64,000 nt of DNA from Myxococcales bacterium UBA1660 (lineage in GTDB: Bacteria > Myxococcota_A > Polyangia > Polyangiales > Houyiibacteriaceae). Below the pieces are notes generated by a model, which saw only the letters and a program-made list of their open reading frames with translations, was not told the DNA's origin and made no database searches. Below, one piece after another: positions 24,697 through 33,073 of the stretch. The stretch covers positions 2,681 through 66,680 of the forward strand of contig DCLA01000045.1 in the NCBI GenBank assembly GCA_002320815.1. The letters run 5' to 3'. Numbering within the stretch: the first letter of the stretch is position 1; each line of letters starts with the position of its first letter. The translations under genes and the position numbers were made by a program.

Positions 24697-26244
24697 GTGG
24701 AGGATGCGACGACGAGCCCGGACCGGCGCGAGGCGGACGACGCCCTCCCCGGCGATCCGGCCATCTTGCGGCAGCTCCGCTCGCGCTCCCGAAGGGCCCT
24801 ACGCCTCGCGGTGGGCCTGATGGTCTTCGGTTCGATGACCGCCGGGAGCGCGTTCGTGTGGTGGACCGAGATCGGCCGGGTCTGGCGCGGCGAGTCCCGG
24901 GTCGACGGGACCCCTCTGTACGAGCCCGGCGCCGAGGTGCCCGACGCCGCCCGGACCATCGACTGGCGCCGGGTCCACGCGACGCTGATCCCGCGCTGGC
25001 TCATCGCGCGGGGTCAGGCCCACGGGACCACCAGCGCCCACGGGATCGCCGGCTTCGACGAGGCCGCCCGCAGCCACCGGGCCTTCACCGAGCTCCGCTT
25101 CGCGGTGCGCGCCGATCCCAACCTGGTCTCCCTGGTGGACGAGCTGGAGCTTCGGGCCCGGGACGCTCGGAACGAGGCGGAGCGCATCGACTACCTGCTC
25201 TGGGCCTGGAACGACTACCTCGACCGGCACGACGTCCCCTGGCGTCTCGAGGCCAACCTCCACCTCCGGCGCGATGGCACGGCGGCCTTCGTGACCCGCA
25301 GCTACGAGGTCCTGGGTGACCTGCGCGACGACGCCGGTCGCCGCCTCCGGCTGCTCCGCCGCGCCGACCTGACCAACGTCGACGAGGGCTTCCTGGGCCA
25401 CACCCCCGGTCGCGACGAAGGGGCGCTGGTCATCCTCGACGAGACCCTGCGCTTCGCCGTCCGGCACGTGTGGCCGATGCTCAACCCGGGCCTGGACGAC
25501 TACCTGCCCACCGAGCAGCGAGCCGTGGCGGGCCCGGTGCGGGCGCGGCTGCGGATGGCCACCGAGGATCGCGCGCGGCTCCGGGAGACCGCCGTGGACC
25601 AGCTCGCGCTGGTCGAGGTCGCGAACTCCATCCACGCGCGCGCCGAGTGTGGGTCGCGCTTCCGGGTGTGGGGGCTGCCGTGGAACGGCTTGGCTCCGCC
25701 GGACCAGAACGCGCTCATCGCCGCCCTGGACCGTAGCCGCGGCCGCGAGTGCCCCGAGGTCACCCTGGGCGAGGCCGCGCGCATGATCGGCGCCAGCGAG
25801 CGGCTCGGGCAGACCCCCGCGCTGGCCGACGCGGTGGAGAGCCTGGGCACCTGGGTCGCCCGGGCGGTCGCCATCCACGAGCTGCGGCACGTGGCCGACG
25901 GGGGCAGCCAGGTCGAGTGCGCCGGGTGTCCCGCCTCGATGGCGCCGGAGACCCGCGCGGAGCTCTCGGCGTACCTGGCCAGCTTCTCGGTGGACGAGGT
26001 GGCCCACGTCGCGGCGCTCCAGGCCTGCGCGATGCAGCCCGAGAACCACGAGGGGTCGCAGGAGCCGCACGCGCTGGCGCTGGCCTTCGCCCTGCCACGA
26101 CTCCTCCCGGCCGGCTGCGACGGAGTGATCCCGGAGGATCTCCCCGAACGCGCCCAACATCTGGAGCGCGCCCTCTTCGGGGAGCGGGAGCAGGTGCGCT
26201 TGCCCGAGGCGTTCCCGGAGCGGATCCCGCTGCTCCCGCACTGA
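24697..26244 (+). CDS. Membrane-anchored protein with HExxH motif
   Basis: About 515 residues; the GTG at 24697 is the likely start, with GTGs 15 and 18 bases upstream as alternatives. A short polar N-terminus leads to one membrane segment (LRLAVGLMVFGSMTAGSAFV, about 33-52), and the rest is predicted outside the cytoplasm. The middle is helical and charged. Near residue 394 the sequence AIHELRHVADGG contains HELRH, an HExxH zinc-site pattern. About 45 residues later VDEVAHVAALQAC supplies a candidate acidic ligand, as in gluzincin-type proteases. Paired cysteines (VECAGC) lie between. I do not recognise the family; a zinc peptidase is a reasonable but unproven reading. Confidence 0.6.
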   Translation: MEDATTSPDRREADDALPGDPAILRQLRSRSRRALRLAVGLMVFGSMTAGSAFVWWTEIGRVWRGESRVDGTPLYEPGAEVPDAARTIDWRRVHATLIPRWLIARGQAHGTTSAHGIAGFDEAARSHRAFTELRFAVRADPNLVSLVDELELRARDARNEAERIDYLLWAWNDYLDRHDVPWRLEANLHLRRDGTAAFVTRSYEVLGDLRDDAGRRLRLLRRADLTNVDEGFLGHTPGRDEGALVILDETLRFAVRHVWPMLNPGLDDYLPTEQRAVAGPVRARLRMATEDRARLRETAVDQLALVEVANSIHARAECGSRFRVWGLPWNGLAPPDQNALIAALDRSRGRECPEVTLGEAARMIGASERLGQTPALADAVESLGTWVARAVAIHELRHVADGGSQVECAGCPASMAPETRAELSAYLASFSVDEVAHVAALQACAMQPENHEGSQEPHALALAFALPRLLPAGCDGVIPEDLPERAQHLERALFGEREQVRLPEAFPERIPLLPH

Positions 26245-26261
26245 GCGCCTTCGCGGCTCTC

Positions 26262-29200
26262 CTACAGGCCCAGGAGCACCCCCTCGGCCGGGCTCCCCGT
26301 GGCTGCGGCGATGGCTTCCACGTAGAGCGCGATCTGTCCGCGATAGCTCTCGGCGGCGCCGTCGGCGAGGTCGGTCTTGAAGTCCACCACGACCCACGGC
26401 GTGTCGTCGCTCTCCTGGAAGGCGAGGTCCACCACCCCTTCGGCGAGGGTTCCGTCGGGGAGCGGATGGACCACCGGGACCTCCCGGCGCACCCGGGCCG
26501 AGCCCGCCGCGCGACGCAAGAGGGGATGAGCCAGCGCCGCTTCCACCGCGCGCACGGCGGCGTCGCGCTCGTCCTCGGGCGCCCCGATGAGCCGGGCGTG
26601 GGCCCGGACGGTCTCGGCGAGGGCCCCCGCGTCGGCGTCGAAGGGGACGTCCGCGAGGGCCAGGTGAACCAACGTGCCGAAGCGCGATCCGCGCGGGCGG
26701 GGCTCGTGGGCGGCGTCGGTGCTCACCGTGGCCACGTCGAGGGTGCCGTGGGCGCCGCGCTCGGCTCCGAGCGCGGTAATGGTGCGACCGACCAGCGTGG
26801 GGACGCTCGCGCGCGCCCGCAGGGCGGCCCGGTCGGCCACCCAGGCCTCGTGGTCGGCGATGCCCTGCCGGGCCGCCGGGCCCTTGGGGTCCATCAGCTC
26901 GCGGAGCTCGGAGCGCACGCCCGCCGGAGCGCTCTGCCCCGAGCGGAGCCGCTCCGCGCTCCACCAGACGACGCCGTTGCGCTGCATCCCCGGTCGCATC
27001 GGGTCCCGCACCTCGATGTTCCGCGGGGCCTGGAAGGTCTTCTCCATCGGGTCCATCTCCGGACACCCCGGCGCGTGGCGTACGTCGCCGCGCTTCGCGA
27101 CGGGCAGGTAGACCGCGGCGTTCAGCGGCTCGAGCCAGCCGTGGTGGGCCTCCTTCGGGTCCTGGGGCGGTCCGTCGGCGATGCCGGGGACGATCAGGAG
27201 GTCCCGGGCGCGGGTGCACGCGACGTAGAGGACCCGGAGCTCCTCGGCGTCGTCGCCGCGCTGCGCCTCGGCGGCGTTGGCCAGGAGTGCGGCCGGCGCG
27301 GCGCCGCAGAGGCGCTCGGCCCAGAGGCCGCGCTCGGGATCGACCCACTGGGAAGGGTTCCGGCCCGCGCCGTTGGCTTGGGGATCGGCGAGGATCACCA
27401 CCGGGAACTCCAGCCCCTTGGCCTTGTGGACGGTCATGAGGCGCACCCCGTCGATCTCTTCCTCGAAGGGGAGGGTCTCGGTGTCCCGGCCTTCCTCGAC
27501 GTCCTGGTCGAGGCGCTCGACGAGCGCGCGGAACGAGGTGAGCCCACCGGCCTCGAGGCCGCGGATGCGGTCCACCATCGCCCGGAGGTGACCCATCGCG
27601 TTCACCCCCGCCTGCCAGAGCACCACCCCGGCGAAGACCCGCGCGCGCTCCATCAGGTCGACCACGGTGTCGGCCAGCGGTCGCTCGTTGCGCAGGAGGT
27701 GCAGCTCCCGGAAGAGCGCCAACACCTCCATGACCTCGCGCTCTTCGTCATCCCGGGCGCTCGCCGGATCGTGCTCGTCGAGCGGATGGATGCGGCCGTG
27801 GTGCTGATGGAAGAGGAAGAGCGCCTCGTCGGTGAGCCCGAAGAAGGGTCCACGGAGCGCGGCGTAGACGCGGAGCGCGTCGTCGGGCCACTCGATGGCG
27901 CCCAACACCTGCCGCAGCGCGCCCAGCTCCTCGGGCTCGGCGCCGCCCCGCTGGCCGCTGGCCACGTGGGCGATGCCCTCGGCCTCCAGGGCCCGCGCGT
28001 GCCCCTGGACCCGGTCATCGTCCCAGCCGCGCTGGCTCCGGAAGAGGATGCAGACGTCCCGGGCGGCGATGGGCCGACGTTCTCCGCCGGCGTCGACGGT
28101 CCAGCCGCTCTCGCGGATCACCCAACCGAGGAAGGCCGCGAGCGCCTTGGGCGAGCTCTTGCCGATGGCGCCCTTGGTGACGCGCGTCTTCCCGTAGGGT
28201 CGTGGCACCGGGACCACCACCACGCTGGGCTGCAGCGGGTGCTTCTCCCGGTGGCTCTCCAGGGCCACGTAGCCCGGCTGGATCCCGGCGTCCGCGGTCA
28301 TCGTCTTGCCGAAGCAGTGGTTGATGAAAGCGTGGATCCCGGGGACCGCCCGGAACGAGCGGGTGAGCACCACCTCCCGGCCGCCCGTGGCCGCCAGGCG
28401 CTGTTGGAGCTGGTGGTAGAGGCGCAGGTCGGCGCGGCGGAAGCGGTAGATCGACTGCTTCGGGTCCCCCACCAGGAAGAGCGCGCCCGGGTCGGGCACG
28501 GCCGCGGCGACCTCCGCCGGCTGGCCCGGCGCGCAGGCGAGGCTCCAGGCGATCTCGAGCTGGACCACGTCGGTGTCCTGGACCTCGTCGACGAAGACGT
28601 GGGTGAAGCGCCGGCGGAGCTCGGCCCGCGCGCCGGCGTCGTTGCGCAAGAGGTCGCGGGTGCGGAGCAGCAGCTCCAGGTAGTCCACGGTGGCCGTGTC
28701 GCGCATCGCCTGCTCGTAGAGGTCGACCACGCGCCGGAGCTCCTCGCGCAGGAGCTCGGCCAAGGTCGGCCCGGTGCGCTCGGCCCACTCGCGCAGCGCG
28801 TCTTGGACCCGGTCCCGGTGGGCGACGACGTCGACGCGCACGAAGCGGCCCAGCCGCGGGTAGTCGCCGGCGTAGGCCCGGAGCGGGTTCACGGTGTCGT
28901 CGAACGTGGTCAGCCGCCGCAGCGCGGCCTCGAGCCACTCGTAGTGATCCCGGAGCGCGGCCGGGTCGTCGCCCGCCTCGCGCCGCCGATGCCGGATGCT
29001 GCGCACCAGCTCGTGGGTCTGCACGAAGCCGATGCGCATCTTGTCGAAGTCGGCCCCCTGGGTGGCGTAGGGCTGGAGCTCGCCCAACCGGTCGACCAAC
29101 TCGTCCATCTCGGCCCGGGAGGCCGCCTCGTCGACCACGAAGGGTTCGTCGGTCCACGGCGCCGGGAAGTCGCGGTGATCCACCAACCGGCGCCCCGCGG

Positions 29201-29732
29201 CCTTCAGGGCGCCCCGGGGGCCCTCGTCGCGACGCCAACCGCGCTGACGCAGCATGCGGCGGATCCCGGGCGGTGGGTCGGCGAGGACCTCTTGCCAGAA
29301 GGTGTCGAAGGCGCGCTCGTAGAGGGCGTGGCCATCGTCCGGAGACACGATGAAGCCGGGGTCGAGCCCGGCCTCGAGGGGCATCTCGCGGAGGAGCTCG
29401 GCGCAGAACCCGTGGAAGGTGCTGACGTGGGCGGTCTCCAGGTGCTGGAGGGAGACCTCGAGGCGGGCGCGCTCGGCGTCGTCGGTCGCCGAGCGCAGCG
29501 CCTCTTCGAGTCGCTGACGCAGCCGGAGCTTCATCTCCCCCGCGGCCTTCTCGGCGAAGGTCAGCGCCGCCACCTGATCCAGGCGGGCGCGACCGCTGCG
29601 CACCAGGGCGACCAGCCGGGTCACCAGGGACTCGGTCTTGCCGGTGCCCGCCGCCGCCTCCACCAGGAGACTGACGTCGAGATCCTCGGCGATGGCCCGG
29701 CGGGCCTCGGCGTCGTTCCAGCCGTCCATCAC
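26262..29732 (-). CDS. addA: AddA-like UvrD helicase/nuclease
   Basis: 1156 residues. SF1A helicase motifs appear in order: Walker A VEAAAGTGKTESLV near residue 25, Walker B VFVDEVQDTD, motif III GDPKQSIYRFRRADL, motif IV-like LTRSFRA, motif V VRLMTVHKAKGLEFP and motif VI VLYVACTRARDLL. The C-terminus has a RecB-type nuclease with GVVDLAF, VVVDFKTD and QIALYVEA. This is the AddA arrangement: a motor plus nuclease that processes double-strand breaks for RecA. Its start overlaps the stop of the addB-like gene by 4 bases (ATGA), indicating coupled translation of a stoichiometric complex. It could equally be named a UvrD-family exonuclease; addA is the best fit given its neighbour. Confidence 0.88.
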   Translation of the reverse strand: MMDGWNDAEARRAIAEDLDVSLLVEAAAGTGKTESLVTRLVALVRSGRARLDQVAALTFAEKAAGEMKLRLRQRLEEALRSATDDAERARLEVSLQHLETAHVSTFHGFCAELLREMPLEAGLDPGFIVSPDDGHALYERAFDTFWQEVLADPPPGIRRMLRQRGWRRDEGPRGALKAAGRRLVDHRDFPAPWTDEPFVVDEAASRAEMDELVDRLGELQPYATQGADFDKMRIGFVQTHELVRSIRHRRREAGDDPAALRDHYEWLEAALRRLTTFDDTVNPLRAYAGDYPRLGRFVRVDVVAHRDRVQDALREWAERTGPTLAELLREELRRVVDLYEQAMRDTATVDYLELLLRTRDLLRNDAGARAELRRRFTHVFVDEVQDTDVVQLEIAWSLACAPGQPAEVAAAVPDPGALFLVGDPKQSIYRFRRADLRLYHQLQQRLAATGGREVVLTRSFRAVPGIHAFINHCFGKTMTADAGIQPGYVALESHREKHPLQPSVVVVPVPRPYGKTRVTKGAIGKSSPKALAAFLGWVIRESGWTVDAGGERRPIAARDVCILFRSQRGWDDDRVQGHARALEAEGIAHVASGQRGGAEPEELGALRQVLGAIEWPDDALRVYAALRGPFFGLTDEALFLFHQHHGRIHPLDEHDPASARDDEEREVMEVLALFRELHLLRNERPLADTVVDLMERARVFAGVVLWQAGVNAMGHLRAMVDRIRGLEAGGLTSFRALVERLDQDVEEGRDTETLPFEEEIDGVRLMTVHKAKGLEFPVVILADPQANGAGRNPSQWVDPERGLWAERLCGAAPAALLANAAEAQRGDDAEELRVLYVACTRARDLLIVPGIADGPPQDPKEAHHGWLEPLNAAVYLPVAKRGDVRHAPGCPEMDPMEKTFQAPRNIEVRDPMRPGMQRNGVVWWSAERLRSGQSAPAGVRSELRELMDPKGPAARQGIADHEAWVADRAALRARASVPTLVGRTITALGAERGAHGTLDVATVSTDAAHEPRPRGSRFGTLVHLALADVPFDADAGALAETVRAHARLIGAPEDERDAAVRAVEAALAHPLLRRAAGSARVRREVPVVHPLPDGTLAEGVVDLAFQESDDTPWVVVDFKTDLADGAAESYRGQIALYVEAIAAATGSPAEGVLLGL

Positions 29733-32700
29733 TTCAACCCTCGCAGGCCCCGGAGCCCGTTCAGGGCGTCCGGCATCTGGGTCTTGGTCTTCACCCGCGC
29801 CTCTTCGTGAGGGCCGCAGACGCTCGCGTAGTCACAGTACTTGCAGTCCCACCAGCCCCCCGGGTGCGCCGCGAGGAAGGAGCTCTGCAGGAGGCTCCTC
29901 AGGGTCTGAGTCACGGTGGCGATCGAGCGCCGCGCCCCATCGTCGAGGACCACGTCGCGGCGCTCGAAGCCGCCGCGGGAGGTGCAGAAGAAGAGGCTCC
30001 CACCCGCGACGCTCGCCTCCGGGAAGAGCTTCTCCAGCGCGAGGGCGTAGAGCACCGGCTGCAAGGTGCGGCCGCCGTCGACGATGAGGTTCCGTCCCTT
30101 GGACGCCTTGCCCGTCTTGTGGTCCGTGGCGCGCAGCCGGCCTTCGCTGCTCTCGACCATGTCGATCGACCCGCGGAGCAGGATCCCCTCGTCGAGGGGC
30201 ACCGGCTCGGCTCGGCTCGCGGCGTCGCGGCCGTCGCCGGGGCGTAGCCCAAAGGCCAGCTCGAAGTGGGTCGGGTTCCAGTGGACGGACTCCTCGTGGA
30301 GACGCGCGAGCCACTCGTTCAGGTCGCCCACGATCTCGGCCAGGCCGTCGTTCCATACCCGGGGGATCGCAGGCGCGAGCTCCTCGGCATACGCGGTCGA
30401 GATGCGCGCCGCCTCTTCGGCGAGGACCACCTGAGCCCGGGCGAGCCGCTGGGGATGGTCGAGCGGCAGCATGCCCTCGTCCCGGAGCCGGGTGAGCAGC
30501 GCGAACTGGATGTCGTGGATCAAGCTGCCACGCTGGAGCGCGTCGAGCTCCTCGATGCCCTCGGGGATCTCCCGCGGTTCGAGGCGCAGGATCTGGTTCA
30601 GATGGAACTGGTAGGGGCAGGCGGCCATGCGCTGCAGCGCGGTGGCGCTGTAGGGGCGCTCCGCCGGGTCGTGCTTCGCCAGGAGCTGGCGGGTCTCCGG
30701 GCGGGCGCGCACCAGGCCGTCGGCCGGCGTCCAGCTCCCGGGGGAGTCCCAGCGACGCACCCGCGCCCGGAGCGCGCGGGCCAGATGCGGATTGGTCGCC
30801 GGGAGATGGGCGAGGGTCCCCCGCTCGCTCTTCCCGATGAGGGGCAGCCGCATGGTGGCCAGGTCCCGCTCGAGGAGGTCCACGGCGTCGGCGGGATCCC
30901 GGGGCGCCGGCCAGCGCAGCGAGGGGACCCCGACCTTGGCCTCGGCGCCGAGCTCCTCGACCGGCGGCAGCTCGCCCCGCACCACCCGGGCAGCCTCGAG
31001 GACGTAGAAGCTGGGGACCCGGGGCCGCCCTCGGTCGACGTCGAGCCGCGGCCAGGAGAGCACCACGGCTTCGTCTGCGGCGCCCACGGCGAGCTGGAGC
31101 GCCAGGCGCTCCTCCACCGCGCGCTCCGCCCGGGTGGTGAGCGGTAGGCCCGACTCCTCACGCCAGGCCAGAGCGGCCTCGTCGCGGAGGAGCGGGTCCG
31201 GGGCCACCGGTCGGGGAAAGACCTTCTCGGCCAACCCGGGCACGTACACCACGTCGAAAGAGCGCCCGCGCACCTCGTCGGTGGAAAGCACCTCCACGCC
31301 GCTCTGATCCCGGGAAGGCAGCACGCGGAGTTCGCGGAGCCGCGGGGCCAGCGCGCGGCGCACCTGGTCCAGTCGGGCCCCGCCCACGTCGCGCATCGGG
31401 CCCAGCTCGGCCAGGACCTGGAGCACCCGCTCGGGCTCCCGGAGCGCCCGGGTCGCCAAGGCGCCGAGCGCGTCGATCCACTCGCCCCAGGTGGCGACCT
31501 CGGGGAGCGCGGCGAGCTCGTCCAAGAGCGGGAGCGCGAACTCCCGGAGCCGCACGAGGTCCTCGAGCCGCTGCTGGAGCCGCCCCCGCTTCTCCTCGTG
31601 GGCCTCGTCGCCCGCGCGCTCGAGGGCCAGCTCGACCTCGCGCTCGAGCCCGCGGAGCCGGCGAAGCCAGCGGTCCCGACCGCCGACCACCGCCGCGTCG
31701 ACGATGAGCTGCTCCCAGCGCCGCGGGACCCGGAGCGCACCGACGAGGACCGGGGCCTCGGGCGTGACCGCCTCGGGCTCGCTCACGTCCCACGGGTCCT
31801 CTTCCTCGAAGTCCTCGAAGGGGAAGAGCGCGTCCTCGGGCGCGGCCCAGGTGTCCTCGGCGGCGGCGGGCGGTGCCCCCTCGTCGAGGCCGGGGACCAC
31901 CGCGAGGGAGAGGTACTCCGCGAAGGCCCGCGCCGAGTAGCGCTCGGCGACGCAATCGAGGAGCGCGAGGAGGGCGCGCCCACTCGGATCGGGGCGCGTG
32001 GTGCCGGCGTGGAATCGCGCCGGAATGGCCGCCCGGCGGAGCGCCTCGACCAGGTGAGGCCGATAGCGGCTCGGGTCGCGAACCACGATGGCCGCGCGAT
32101 CGAAGGGCAGCCCGGCGCGCGCCCGACGGAGCAGGTCGCGGGTGATCTCGACGCACTCGCGCGCTTCGCCGGGCGCGGAGAGGAGCCGGACCGAGCGGTC
32201 TTCGGGAATGGTCTCGGCGCGCGGCTCGAAGAGCCCGCGCTGGAGCGCGCCGAGCGAGCCGCGGAAGGTCTCGTCGAGGGACTCCTGGCGTAACCCGTGG
32301 CCCTCCAAGGCGCGGAGCGTCCGCTCGTCGGTCGCCGGGGTGAGGACCAACGCGCGGCCCGCGCCTTCGGCGAGCCGCCGCATCCACTGGGCCTCGAGAC
32401 CATGACGAAGCGGGACGTCGAGGAAGAGGATCGCATCACAGGGCGGCCCTTCTTGCTCGATGGCGGCGCGCAAGACGTCCGCGCGGTCCACGAGGGCCGC
32501 TCGCTCCAGCTCGTCGGCGAACGCCACCGCCAAGCGGTGCAGCAGCGCCCCCGACTCCGGCGCCGGGGTGGTGGGCGTCCAGCCCGCCATGCGCAGCTCG
32601 CCGAGGGTGCTCGCGAGGGCCGCGGGGAGCCCGGGGAGGTCCGCCACGGTCGCCAGCGGCCCGAGGTCCGCGGCGTCGAGTCGCTCGAGCACCCGGGTGG

Positions 32701-32977
32701 CCACCGCCTCGCGGCCGATCCCGGAGACGGGCGTCAGCCCTCGCGCCGCGAGGGCCGGCAGCGCCCGCTCTCCCGCGGCGACGCCCAGGGTGCGGACCCG
32801 CACCCCGAAGACGGTACGCTCCCGGGCCGCCTCGAGGAGCAGGCGGCGCCCGGCCTCACGGGTCGCACCGACGACCCAGACCTCTTCGAGGGGCGAGCAC
32901 TCGGCGAGAAATCGTAGGGCCGCCTCGCGCCGGCGAGCGGCGCCGCGCGAGATGGCGAGCACGGGCGAATCCTCCAT
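29729..32977 (-). CDS. addB: AddB-like PD-(D/E)XK nuclease subunit
   Basis: 1082 residues. The C-terminal nuclease shows GSIDMVESSEG, ATDHKTGK and LQPVLYALALEKL. Four cysteines are in the AddB iron-sulfur arrangement: one in ACPYQFHLNQILRL upstream of the nuclease core, and three in DCKYCDYASVCG near the end. The N-terminal two-thirds have a degenerate helicase layout with no Walker A motif, so only AddA should be a motor. EVLSTDEVRGRSFDVVYVPG is a motif V-like segment. It is the first gene of the pair and is translated through a 4-base overlap into addA. It is divergent from the secreted-protein gene at 33074. Confidence 0.82.
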   Translation of the reverse strand: MEDSPVLAISRGAARRREAALRFLAECSPLEEVWVVGATREAGRRLLLEAARERTVFGVRVRTLGVAAGERALPALAARGLTPVSGIGREAVATRVLERLDAADLGPLATVADLPGLPAALASTLGELRMAGWTPTTPAPESGALLHRLAVAFADELERAALVDRADVLRAAIEQEGPPCDAILFLDVPLRHGLEAQWMRRLAEGAGRALVLTPATDERTLRALEGHGLRQESLDETFRGSLGALQRGLFEPRAETIPEDRSVRLLSAPGEARECVEITRDLLRRARAGLPFDRAAIVVRDPSRYRPHLVEALRRAAIPARFHAGTTRPDPSGRALLALLDCVAERYSARAFAEYLSLAVVPGLDEGAPPAAAEDTWAAPEDALFPFEDFEEEDPWDVSEPEAVTPEAPVLVGALRVPRRWEQLIVDAAVVGGRDRWLRRLRGLEREVELALERAGDEAHEEKRGRLQQRLEDLVRLREFALPLLDELAALPEVATWGEWIDALGALATRALREPERVLQVLAELGPMRDVGGARLDQVRRALAPRLRELRVLPSRDQSGVEVLSTDEVRGRSFDVVYVPGLAEKVFPRPVAPDPLLRDEAALAWREESGLPLTTRAERAVEERLALQLAVGAADEAVVLSWPRLDVDRGRPRVPSFYVLEAARVVRGELPPVEELGAEAKVGVPSLRWPAPRDPADAVDLLERDLATMRLPLIGKSERGTLAHLPATNPHLARALRARVRRWDSPGSWTPADGLVRARPETRQLLAKHDPAERPYSATALQRMAACPYQFHLNQILRLEPREIPEGIEELDALQRGSLIHDIQFALLTRLRDEGMLPLDHPQRLARAQVVLAEEAARISTAYAEELAPAIPRVWNDGLAEIVGDLNEWLARLHEESVHWNPTHFELAFGLRPGDGRDAASRAEPVPLDEGILLRGSIDMVESSEGRLRATDHKTGKASKGRNLIVDGGRTLQPVLYALALEKLFPEASVAGGSLFFCTSRGGFERRDVVLDDGARRSIATVTQTLRSLLQSSFLAAHPGGWWDCKYCDYASVCGPHEEARVKTKTQMPDALNGLRGLRGLK

Positions 32978-33073
32978 GGGTCATGGAGCATGCCACGGAC
33001 GCGTGACGAACAATGACCGAAGGCGGCCGAGGCGGGAACGCTGGAGCACGAACGCTGTCCGAGGGATGACTCG

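Noticed and set aside
25749..29810. 1353-codon plus-strand frame opposite addA
   Set aside because: It mirrors the codon positions of addA, whose helicase motifs are unambiguous.
26262..32977. AddA/AddB-like pair considered as a novel anti-phage helicase-nuclease
   Set aside because: The motif order, lengths, C-terminal nuclease domains and four-cysteine iron-sulfur pattern fit AddAB, and no defence gene lies nearby.
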